From an uncultured Collinsella sp. (GTDB taxonomy: Bacteria; Actinomycetota; Coriobacteriia; Coriobacteriales; Coriobacteriaceae), in the NCBI GenBank assembly GCA_900544135.1, contig UQTU01000005.1, positions 48,739-112,738 of the forward strand: a DNA stretch of 64,000 nucleotides, in the 5' to 3' direction. The stretch's first letter is position 1. The number at the start of each line of letters is the position of its first letter. A program made the translations under genes and the position numbers. Below are positions 17,497-26,019 of the stretch, piece by piece. The notes under the pieces are model-generated. The model was not told the origin of the DNA. It saw only the letters and a list, made by a program, of their open reading frames with translations, and did not search any database.

Positions 17497-18929
17497 TACA
17501 TGCCCTCGTCGGCAGACATACTGCCCGAATCCGCGCCGTAGCCGCCGTCAGCCGTTGCGTCCGCTCCGGTGTCCATGACGAGGGTGTCGCCATCGCGCAG
17601 CTTGGTAACCGGCACGTTGGGGTTGATCTCGTTGCCCTGGTCGTCGCACTTGACCTGTGTCTTGCCGACTACGGCTTCGTTGTCGTTTTGCGTCACGACG
17701 GTCACCTTGACGCGACGGGTTTGCTTGCCCTCGTCATCGGTCGCCACGTTGACGTAATAGTGCTCGCCGTCTTCGGTCATGAGCGCCATCGTCGGCACCA
17801 TCACCACGTCGTCGAGCTGCTCGGTCACCACCGAGACCTCGGCCGTCATGCCCGGCTTCAGGCGCGCGTCGGGCGCTTCGATGAGGATGTCGACGTTAAA
17901 GGTTACGCTGCCGCCGCCGTAGCTGGAGTCGGAGTTTGCCACCGAGGCGATGGCCGTGACCGTTCCCTGACTCACGATATCGGGAAACGCGGGATACGTA
18001 ACGTTGGCACTCTGCCCAACGGCGATCTTGGCGATGTCCTTTTCGCCCACCTGCACGGTCACCTTCATCTTGGATAGGTCGGCGATCTGCATGCACTGCT
18101 TGCCGCCGCTCGTATCGCTTTCGCCCATGATCATGCCGCCTGTAACCGTGGCGCCCACTTTGGCATTGAGCTCCACGATGCTACCCGAGCTCGGGGCCGT
18201 GACCGTGCGACTGGAGGCCTTGGCGTTCGCCTGGTCGAGGTTTGCCTGGGCTGATGCGAGGCTGCGCTGCGCGGCCGATACGGCGTTCGTGTCCGCTGAT
18301 GCGGCGGAGACGCCAGCCGCTGCGGTAGCTCCCTCGACGTCCGTCGTTGGGGTGGCCTGCGCGGCAGCTGCGGCTTTCTGCGCGTTGGCGAGGTCTTCCT
18401 GAGCGGCTGCAACTGCACGCTGCGCCTCGGCAACGTTGCGATCGAGCTCGTCGTTTTTAATGGTCATAAGCACGTCGCCCTCGTTGACGGATTGGCCTGC
18501 CTGCACGTTGATGGAATCGACCGTGCCGTCGACAGAAGGGGAGACCACTGAGGACGAAATGGGTTTGAGCTGGCCTTTCGCCTCGACCGTTGTGGTAAAC
18601 GTGCCCTCGGTCACCATGTCGGTCACAGGCCCGCTAGTGCCCTGAGGCTGCGCATTGATGACCAGGGTTGCGACAATGGCAATGAGCGCGATGGCACTTA
18701 CGACGCCGGCGGCAATACTGCGTCGAATCAGCTTTTTGCGTCGACGTTCGGCACGTTTTGCCTTGAGCTTGGTATATGCCTCTTCATCGGAAATCTCGAC
18801 CGTATCGTTCGTGCGTCCGCTCTGCTTGTCGGTGTGCGCGTTTGTAATCAGAGGAATCGTTTCGGTGGCACCTTCGGGCGTGCGCTCGGTATCATCTGGG
18901 CCCGGGGTGATCGTGGGGACATTCGGCAT
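17496..18929 (-). CDS. MacA/HlyD-type membrane fusion (adaptor) protein
   Basis: First gene of the three-gene export operon. The start at 18929 (MPNVPTITPGPD) is chosen for the AAAGGAG placed 5 bases upstream; 477 residues. After a ~75-residue charged cytoplasmic segment comes one membrane helix (AAGVVSAIALIAIVATLVI, residues ~80-98). Then come a lipoyl/barrel-sandwich region (VEAKGQLKPISSSVVSPSVDG), an Ala-rich coiled coil (AQRAVAAAQEDLANAQKAAA), and beta-barrel domains. In a monoderm it would extend from the membrane into the wall space. The tail (after residue ~455) is rich in Asp, Gly and Ala. Confidence 0.87.
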   Translation of the reverse strand: MPNVPTITPGPDDTERTPEGATETIPLITNAHTDKQSGRTNDTVEISDEEAYTKLKAKRAERRRKKLIRRSIAAGVVSAIALIAIVATLVINAQPQGTSGPVTDMVTEGTFTTTVEAKGQLKPISSSVVSPSVDGTVDSINVQAGQSVNEGDVLMTIKNDELDRNVAEAQRAVAAAQEDLANAQKAAAAAQATPTTDVEGATAAAGVSAASADTNAVSAAQRSLASAQANLDQANAKASSRTVTAPSSGSIVELNAKVGATVTGGMIMGESDTSGGKQCMQIADLSKMKVTVQVGEKDIAKIAVGQSANVTYPAFPDIVSQGTVTAIASVANSDSSYGGGSVTFNVDILIEAPDARLKPGMTAEVSVVTEQLDDVVMVPTMALMTEDGEHYYVNVATDDEGKQTRRVKVTVVTQNDNEAVVGKTQVKCDDQGNEINPNVPVTKLRDGDTLVMDTGADATADGGYGADSGSMSADEGM

Positions 18930-18963
18930 AGCGTCTCCTTTATAGAAAGAACCTCGATAATTA

Positions 18964-18993
18964 TATGCGCCCACCGGTTGGGGCGGGCGCATA
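18964..18993 (-). terminator. Hairpin after the L,D-transpeptidase gene
   Basis: Inverted repeat TATGCGCCC / GGGCGCATA with a 12-base loop, followed on the - strand by an A/T-rich stretch (ATAATTATC). It lies between the L,D-transpeptidase stop (19062) and the adaptor gene start (18929) and probably separates the two units. Confidence 0.5.
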
Positions 18994-19061
18994 GGACGGT
19001 TTCTTTCGGAACTGTTAGATTGGTCGCAGCGGTTCCACGTTGTAGGAATGCGCGCGTTGCA

Positions 19062-20795
19062 CTACGAGTGGACAACCACGCACAGGCCGACTTTGATGCA
19101 GTCGTGCAGTGCCTTGGCGTCGGACAGGCGCAGGTTGATGCAGCCGTGGCTGCCGCACCACTTGTACGACTCGGCGTTATCGAAGCTCTTGTCGTTTTGC
19201 CAGGTGGCATCGTGGAAGCCGATCATGTTGCCCTCAAACGGCATCCAGTAGCTCACCGGGCTCTCGTATTTGGGCTTACCGGTCTCGGGGTCCTTGGCTC
19301 CGATTAGGGTGCTGCCACCGTCGTTGCTGTTGATCTGCCACACGCCCTCGGGGGTGGCGTCTTCGCCCGGTTTGCCGGAAATAAAGTTGGCCTCCCAAAC
19401 GATATTTCCGCTCTCGTCATAGTAGCGCGCGTGCTGTTCGGACAAGTCGACGTCGATATACGCCTTCCAGTCGGGCTCTCCCTTTGCGGTAAAGGTGTCG
19501 GCCTTCTGGGAGTATTTAATCTCGATTTCGCCGGTCTGCTTGTTGTTAATGGCGTCCTCGACCTGTTTGGCGAGCGAGCTGCTGTCGATGGACCAACCAA
19601 AGTCACCGCCTTCGACGGCGCACTGCTTGCCATCGGCGCGCGTCCACCAGCGAGTGGAGCCCACGGTATTAAAGCCGTTGGCGAGCTCGGCTGCCCAGCT
19701 ACTGATCTGCGACGTATCGAGCGTGGGGTTGGCGGGATCGGCAAAGCTGATCCACTGCAACACGGAGCTGCCGTCGACCTTGCCGGCATCCTCGCCGTTG
19801 AGCTTGAGGGTCACGTTGACGCCCAGGAAGTTGTTGGCGGCATCGCACGCGGCCTGAATCTGATCATCGGTCAGCGTTCCATTGAGCGGCTCATAGGCAT
19901 CGTTGCCGAGCTTGGAAAGATCTACGGTCTCGGCTAGCGAGGCGAGCTCGAGCTCGGCATACTTAATGACATGCTCGCGGTTGATTTTTTCGTTGGAGCG
20001 CGCCTTCTCGACGGTAAACTTGCCGGCCTGCTCGTCATAGGAGCTATTGGCCTCGAACGTGCCCGAACGCCCCTCGTTAAACTCGTCGATGGCGGCGCCC
20101 AGATCCTTCTCAAACTTCTTTTGGTCAAAGGTATCGGAGAGCATGGACAGGTCGACGTCTTGATCAAGATCGACTTCGTTGGAGGTAGCAGTTGTTTTGG
20201 TCTTGCCGCTTAAGGATTCCACAAGGCGGACCGGCCAAATAAAGGCTTCGTTGTGGTTGATGATTTCTTTTGCAGCAGCTTCGCCGTCGACGATGGGTTC
20301 ATCGGACTCGGGCTGATAGGTCCAGCTAAAGTCATCTCCTGTCACGGTGAGCTTATAGTGCTTCCATGCCGAGTTGACCTTGGTGGCGGCAGACGAAGCG
20401 TTGGAGAACGAGACGTCGACGCCGGCGATGGTGGTGTTGGGGTAGGCTACCTGCGAAAACGCTACGACGCCCACGATATAGACAATGACGATTAGACCAA
20501 GGACGACAAAGAGCGTCGTCTTTTTGCCTGACTTATTGTTCTCGGTGGGCTTGCGCGCGGGGCCGCGATCGCCTCGAGCGTGCGTGGGGGGCTGCTTGGG
20601 CGCATTGCCGTTTGCCTGGCGCTGCTGACGTTGTTGACGCTGCTGTCGCTGTTGGTTCGGGCGTTGGGAAGCGTTTGCTGCACTACGCTGCTGACCGTGG
20701 CTCGGCGCGATAGGACGCGGCGACTGAACGCCGCCGGTGTGCCTGCTCGGCTGCTGCGGATCGGGAATCAGTTGAGTTCGATCGTTTTGCGACAT
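19062..20795 (-). CDS. Membrane-anchored L,D-transpeptidase (YkuD domain) with peptidoglycan-binding region
   Basis: It should form 3-3 peptidoglycan cross-links or attach proteins outside the membrane. I chose ATG 20795 (MSQNDRTQL) because AAGGA lies 10 bases upstream; the ATG at 20804 abuts the same SD. The 577 residues comprise a Gln/Pro-rich cytosolic segment (1-~85), one membrane helix (LFVVLGLIVIVYIVGVVAF, ~90-110), an extracellular PG_binding_4-like repeat region, and a C-terminal YkuD domain. That domain contains YWMPFEGNMIGFHDATW and the active-site SHGCINLRLSDA, with the catalytic cysteine. The catalytic residues are intact. Confidence 0.9.
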   Translation of the reverse strand: MSQNDRTQLIPDPQQPSRHTGGVQSPRPIAPSHGQQRSAANASQRPNQQRQQRQQRQQRQANGNAPKQPPTHARGDRGPARKPTENNKSGKKTTLFVVLGLIVIVYIVGVVAFSQVAYPNTTIAGVDVSFSNASSAATKVNSAWKHYKLTVTGDDFSWTYQPESDEPIVDGEAAAKEIINHNEAFIWPVRLVESLSGKTKTTATSNEVDLDQDVDLSMLSDTFDQKKFEKDLGAAIDEFNEGRSGTFEANSSYDEQAGKFTVEKARSNEKINREHVIKYAELELASLAETVDLSKLGNDAYEPLNGTLTDDQIQAACDAANNFLGVNVTLKLNGEDAGKVDGSSVLQWISFADPANPTLDTSQISSWAAELANGFNTVGSTRWWTRADGKQCAVEGGDFGWSIDSSSLAKQVEDAINNKQTGEIEIKYSQKADTFTAKGEPDWKAYIDVDLSEQHARYYDESGNIVWEANFISGKPGEDATPEGVWQINSNDGGSTLIGAKDPETGKPKYESPVSYWMPFEGNMIGFHDATWQNDKSFDNAESYKWCGSHGCINLRLSDAKALHDCIKVGLCVVVHS

Positions 20796-20852
20796 CGTAT
20801 GCATATCCTTCGATTTTCGCCTTGCGGTTCATCGTATTTTTACTGGGCTTGC

Positions 20853-20858
20853 ATTATA
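20853..20858 (-). promoter_or_regulatory. Candidate -10 element (TATAAT) for the L,D-transpeptidase gene
   Basis: A perfect TATAAT on the - strand, 58 bases upstream of the chosen start codon. No good -35 hexamer is visible at 16-18 bases, so this is a weak prediction. Confidence 0.3.
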
Positions 20859-20900
20859 GCGATTGCCCTGCTGTTTGTGGTACGGAAACGGTGGCATTCA

Positions 20901-20928
20901 AAAGAGGTGGGACATTTGTCCCACCTTT
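20901..20928 (-). terminator. Terminator after sdaA
   Basis: AGGTGGGAC / GTCCCACCT with an ATTT loop; on the - strand it is followed by CTTTTGAA. It is 17 bases past the sdaA stop, the normal place for an intrinsic terminator. Confidence 0.75.
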
Positions 20929-20944
20929 GAGTTGTTCTTTGCCG

Positions 20945-22552
20945 CTATCCGCACACCCCGCATTTTGCACAGGCCGAAAGTGCGGCCGGAGCCTGCGCGA
21001 TGCCGCCCTTTGCCGTCTCGCGCAGCGTGGCCGGCAACGCGTGACCCACCGAGAGCATGACGTGTGCCATTTGGTCAAACGGCACCAGACTCTTAATGCC
21101 GGCGAGGGCGAGTTGTGCCGAGCTAAAGGCCGCTGCCACGCCGATGGCGTTGCGGTTTTGGCAGGGCACCTCCACGAGGCCGCCTACGGGGTCACAAACG
21201 AGGCCCAGCAAGTTACTCAGTGCGATGGAGCTGGCATCGAGCGCCTGCTCGGGCGTGCCGCCGAGCATCTGCACCAGCGCGGCGCCTGCCATGGCGGCGG
21301 CGCTTCCCACCTCAGCCTGGCAGCCGCCCTCGGCGCCGGCAACGCAGGCGCTTGTGGTGAGGTTGAGGCCGATGGCGGCTGCGCAGTAGAGCGCATCCAT
21401 GACTTGCTCGTCGTCGAGCTGCAGGCGATCGGCGAGCGCCAGCACGCAGCCGGGCACAACACCCGCGGAGCCGGCCGTGGGGGCGGCGACGATCACGCCC
21501 ATGGTAGCGGAGCGCTCGAGAACGGCCATGGCGCGGGCAACGGCGTCGGTCTGGACGGCGCCCATCAGGCTTGCACTCAAATCGTTGCAGCGGGTTGCTT
21601 CGACGAGCTTGGCCTCGCCGCCGATAAGCCCGCCGAGCGATCGCTGCGGATTAGCGATGGGGGCTGTGGTCTCCTCGCGCATGACGTCGAGCACGCGGCG
21701 CATGGCGGCGACGGCGTGCGCCTCACCGGTCAGGCGCGCCTCTCGCACGGCCATAACGGCGCCAATGCTGAGCCCCAGTTCCTCGCACGCATCGAGCAGC
21801 TGCTCGCCGTCGTCGAAGATCTCCTTTGCCGAGACGCCGGGGGAGAGCGACGAGGCAGAACCGGGGAGCTCGATAAAGGTCGCGTAATCGACATTGTCGA
21901 GCTTGCGGAGCATGGGGACGACGGTGTCGTCGGGCGCACCGTCGGTCTCAAAGACGGAGTAAGCCTGGCCACCCACTTCGGTGCGGTAGGTGCGGCAGAA
22001 GGCGATGTTCACGTGTGCGTAGGCGAGCAGGTTGGTGAGCGCGGCGAGTACACCGGGGACGTCCTTGTGCGCCACGAATAGAGTTGAGTACATACCCGAG
22101 ATGTCGACGCCGACGCCGTTAATGCGGCTGATGCGCATCTTGCCGCCGCCCAGGCTCTCACCGCGGACCTGTGCCGTGGCGCCCGTGTCATCGACCATTT
22201 CGATGTCGACGGTGTTGGGGTGGATGGAGGCGTCGTCGCCCTTGATGCCAAAGTGATATTCGAGGCCCTGCTCGCGTGCGAGGTCGAAGGCTTGCTTGAT
22301 GTTCTCGTCATCGGTGTCGAGGCCCAGGATGCCCGCGACGAGCGCACGGTCGGTGCCGTGGCCGCGGTAGGTGTGGGCGAAGGAGTTCCACAGGCCAAAG
22401 GTGACTTTGGTGATGCGGCCTTCCAGCAGGCTGGCGGCAACTTGGGCGCACCGCAGGGCGCCGGCGGTGTGCGATGAGCTGGGGCCGACCATGATGGGGC
22501 CCAAGATCTCGAATGCCGAGGTCGTAGCTAGTGTTTGCGGCTTGCCTGCCAT
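20945..22552 (-). CDS. sdaA: L-serine ammonia-lyase (iron-sulfur L-serine dehydratase, single chain)
   Basis: It converts L-serine to pyruvate and ammonia with a labile [4Fe-4S] cluster. ATG 22552 has AGGAG 6 bases upstream, giving 535 residues; an in-frame extension runs into the upstream repeat and is not credible. The beta domain comes first (residues ~10-190, with ILGPIMVGPSSSHTAGALR), then the alpha domain, with ATRCNDLSASLMGAVQTDA, GVIVAAPTAGSAGVVPG, TSACVAGAEGGCQAEVG and VCDPVGGLVEVPCQNRNA, which hold the cluster cysteines. It is transcribed alone between two hairpins. Confidence 0.94.
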   Translation of the reverse strand: MAGKPQTLATTSAFEILGPIMVGPSSSHTAGALRCAQVAASLLEGRITKVTFGLWNSFAHTYRGHGTDRALVAGILGLDTDDENIKQAFDLAREQGLEYHFGIKGDDASIHPNTVDIEMVDDTGATAQVRGESLGGGKMRISRINGVGVDISGMYSTLFVAHKDVPGVLAALTNLLAYAHVNIAFCRTYRTEVGGQAYSVFETDGAPDDTVVPMLRKLDNVDYATFIELPGSASSLSPGVSAKEIFDDGEQLLDACEELGLSIGAVMAVREARLTGEAHAVAAMRRVLDVMREETTAPIANPQRSLGGLIGGEAKLVEATRCNDLSASLMGAVQTDAVARAMAVLERSATMGVIVAAPTAGSAGVVPGCVLALADRLQLDDEQVMDALYCAAAIGLNLTTSACVAGAEGGCQAEVGSAAAMAGAALVQMLGGTPEQALDASSIALSNLLGLVCDPVGGLVEVPCQNRNAIGVAAAFSSAQLALAGIKSLVPFDQMAHVMLSVGHALPATLRETAKGGIAQAPAALSACAKCGVCG

Positions 22553-22607
22553 ATACGCTCCTGTTCTGTCCTGTCGTCCCGAGGGGCGGGGCATACTCTG
22601 TCCCGCC

Positions 22608-22728
22608 GTTCCGAGGGCTTTGGTATTTGGTCGCCTGCTCGGACAGTCCTGCTCGCACGGAGGCCACATTAAGTGGCCTCCGGCTCGTGCGGAACTCGCG
22701 ATCGACCAAATACCAAAGCCCTCGGAAC
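22608..22728. repeat. Long intergenic hairpin, family B copy 1
   Basis: Perfect 26-base arms (22608-22633 and 22703-22728; GTTCCGAGGGCTTTGG and its complement at the ends) flank a core that contains a second hairpin, GAGGCCAC / GTGGCCTC. The core shares TGCTCnnACAnTCnnGCT and TGCGnAACT with the element at 29037-29138, although the arms differ. It lies in the 345-base gap between metK and sdaA. That gap otherwise holds only the metK terminator. Confidence 0.8.
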
Positions 22729-22824
22729 TTAGGATACATGGTAGAGGCGCTCATGCTGCAAAATCCATCAGCTGGAGACCTATTCTGTGCTCCATGTCGA
22801 CTCATCTTCGCTACCGATTAAATA

Positions 22825-22860
22825 AAAAAGAAGTACCGGTTGGGGGCGGTACTTCTTTTT
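22825..22860 (-). terminator. metK: metK terminator
   Basis: Arms AAAAAGAAGTACCG / CGGTACTTCTTTTT (14 bp) with an 8-base loop, giving a U-tract on both strands. It lies 37 bases after the metK stop and could stop transcription in either direction. Confidence 0.85.
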
Positions 22861-22897
22861 AAAGCGCTTATGTCGTTGAAACCTTGGAGGTTCTTAA

Positions 22898-24178
<1,281 letters not shown>

Positions 24179-24190
24179 GATTGTCCTTTC

Positions 24191-24227
24191 AAAAACGTGT
24201 CCCGGCGACCGTTACCATTCCGCCGGG
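24191..24227 (-). promoter_or_regulatory. metK: Terminator-like hairpin in the metK leader
   Basis: On the - strand CCCGGCG / CGCCGGG is followed after 5 bases by TTTTT, 13 bases before the metK start codon. This has the shape of an attenuator. I see no S-box or other SAM riboswitch upstream. A candidate -10 (TATGAT) lies at 24246-24251. Confidence 0.4.
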
Positions 24228-24283
24228 CTCTCTATGCAAGGGCTCATCATAGCGCGTAAATCAAATATTCACACCCTTTCCGC

Positions 24284-24375
24284 ACCTACTCATTGGGGAC
24301 AGACATAAATGACCAGCCTTAAACTAAGAACGTCTCCAACGACTGGTCATTTAAGTCTGTCCCCAATGAGTAGGT
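24284..24375. repeat. Long inverted repeat between metK and gltX
   Basis: 33-base arms (24284-24316 and 24343-24375) with one mismatch around a 26-base loop; the arm contains ACTCATTGGGGACAGAC. It sits in the divergent metK/gltX intergenic region, upstream of the gltX promoter. No related copy is visible in the window. Confidence 0.8.
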
Positions 24376-24384
24376 CGGTGCCCT

Positions 24385-24415
24385 TTGTGCGGAGGTTGCT
24401 TTGATGCTTTATACT
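24385..24415 (+). promoter_or_regulatory. gltX: Candidate gltX promoter
   Basis: TATACT at 24410-24415 as the -10, with a weak TTGTGC (24385-24390) 19 bases upstream. The predicted leader before ATG 24456 would be about 35 bases. Confidence 0.4.
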
Positions 24416-24455
24416 GGTGCGGTTAGACATCCATCCTGCAATCGAGGAGATTTCC

Positions 24456-25931
24456 ATGGCATCAGACGTTCGCGTCCGCTTTGCACCCTCACCGACGGGC
24501 AAGCTGCACATTGGCGGCGCCCGCACCGCTATCTATAACTGGGCTTTCGCCCGTGCTAACGGCGGCACGTTCATCCTGCGCATCGACGACACCGACCCCA
24601 CCCGCTCCACCGACGAGAACACGCAGATCATCCTGCGCGCCATGCGTTGGCTGGGCCTGGACTGGGACGAGGGTCCCGAGGTGGGCGGCGATTTTGGCCC
24701 CTACGCCCAGACCGAGCGCTTGGACCTGTACAAGCAGGCCGCCCAGAAGCTTTGGGACGAGGGCAAGGCCTATCCCTGCTTCTGCACCAAGGAGCAGCTC
24801 GACGCCGACCGCAAGGCCGCGCAGGAGCGCAAGGACCCCTTCCAGGGCTATCAGCGCCGTTGCCGCGATCTTGATCCCGAGGAGGCCCGCCGCCGCATCG
24901 AGGCCGGGGAGTCCTACGTCCTGCGCATCAAGGTGCCCGAGGACCGCGGCGACGTCGTCATCCACGACGCCGTCCACGGAGAGGTGACCTTCGACGCCAA
25001 GGAGCTCGACGACTTTGTCATCTTCCGCTCCGACGGTACGCCCACGTATAACTTCGCGACCGTCGTCGACGACGCCATGATGAAGATCACCCACGTCATC
25101 CGCGGCGACGACCACCTGTCCAACACCCCGCGTCAGGTCATGGTCTACGAGGCCCTCGGCGCTCCCGTGCCCACGTTCGCTCACATCTCCATGATCCTGG
25201 GCGCCGACGGCAAAAAGCTCTCCAAGCGCCACGGCGCCACCTCGGTGGAGGAGTACCGCGACGCCGGCTACCTGTCCGACGCCTTTGTCAACTACCTGGC
25301 GCTGCTCGGCTGGTCGCTCGACGGCGAAACCACGATCATCCCGCGCGATGTCCTGGCCAGCAAGTTCTCGCTCGACCGCATCTCCAAGAACCCGGCGACC
25401 TTCGACCCCAAGAAGCTCGACTGGGTCAACGCCGAGTACATCAATGGCATGTCCGATGCTCAGTTTGCCGACGAGATCATGGTTCCCGAGCTGCACGAGG
25501 CGGGTCTCATCGAGGGTAATGTCGAGTACGGCGAGGATTGGATCGACGCGCTTGCCGCCATCGTTAAGCCGCGCACCAAGATGCCGGCCGACGCCGTGAC
25601 CGTCGCCGCTCCCATCTTCGCTACGGCCGAGACGCTCGAGTATGACGAGAAGTCCGTCAACAAGGGCCTGGCCAAGGAGGGCATGGGTGCCATTCTGGAT
25701 GCCGCCAAGGGCGCGCTCGAGGGCGTGGACGAGTGGACGGCTGCCAACATCGACGCTGCGCTTGAGCCGTTGCCCGAGCAGATGGACCTTAAGAAGCGCG
25801 TGGTGTTCCAGGCCGTGCGCGTCGCCGTTTGCGGCAACATGGTGAGCCCTCCGTTGGGCGAGACCATGGCACTCGTCGGCCGCGACGATTGCTTGGCGCG
25901 CATCGACCGCGCCCGCACGATGGCGCTGTAA
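24456..25931 (+). CDS. gltX: Glutamyl-tRNA synthetase
   Basis: It charges tRNA-Glu (and, in many bacteria without GlnRS, tRNA-Gln). ATG 24456 follows GAGGAGA by 5 bases and begins MASDVRVRFAPSPTG; an ATG 39 bases upstream lacks an SD. The 491-residue class I enzyme has the HIGH-equivalent KLHIGGARTAIYNW near residue 16 and the KMSKS-equivalent KKLSKRHGATS near residue 253, with FRSDGTPTYNFATVVDD between. It ends at a clear terminator, so it is monocistronic. Confidence 0.96.
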   Translation: MASDVRVRFAPSPTGKLHIGGARTAIYNWAFARANGGTFILRIDDTDPTRSTDENTQIILRAMRWLGLDWDEGPEVGGDFGPYAQTERLDLYKQAAQKLWDEGKAYPCFCTKEQLDADRKAAQERKDPFQGYQRRCRDLDPEEARRRIEAGESYVLRIKVPEDRGDVVIHDAVHGEVTFDAKELDDFVIFRSDGTPTYNFATVVDDAMMKITHVIRGDDHLSNTPRQVMVYEALGAPVPTFAHISMILGADGKKLSKRHGATSVEEYRDAGYLSDAFVNYLALLGWSLDGETTIIPRDVLASKFSLDRISKNPATFDPKKLDWVNAEYINGMSDAQFADEIMVPELHEAGLIEGNVEYGEDWIDALAAIVKPRTKMPADAVTVAAPIFATAETLEYDEKSVNKGLAKEGMGAILDAAKGALEGVDEWTAANIDAALEPLPEQMDLKKRVVFQAVRVAVCGNMVSPPLGETMALVGRDDCLARIDRARTMAL

Positions 25932-25954
25932 TCGCTGCGCAAACGTATGTATCC

Positions 25955-25988
25955 GAGCCCCGTTCACCCGAGCGGGGCTCTTGTTTCT
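25955..25988 (+). terminator. gltX: gltX terminator
   Basis: GAGCCCCG / CGGGGCTC with a 10-base loop followed by TTGTTTCT, 24 bases after the gltX stop. Confidence 0.85.
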
Positions 25989-26019
25989 GTAGACGTATGG
26001 GATAGGAGGTGCTGGGGCC

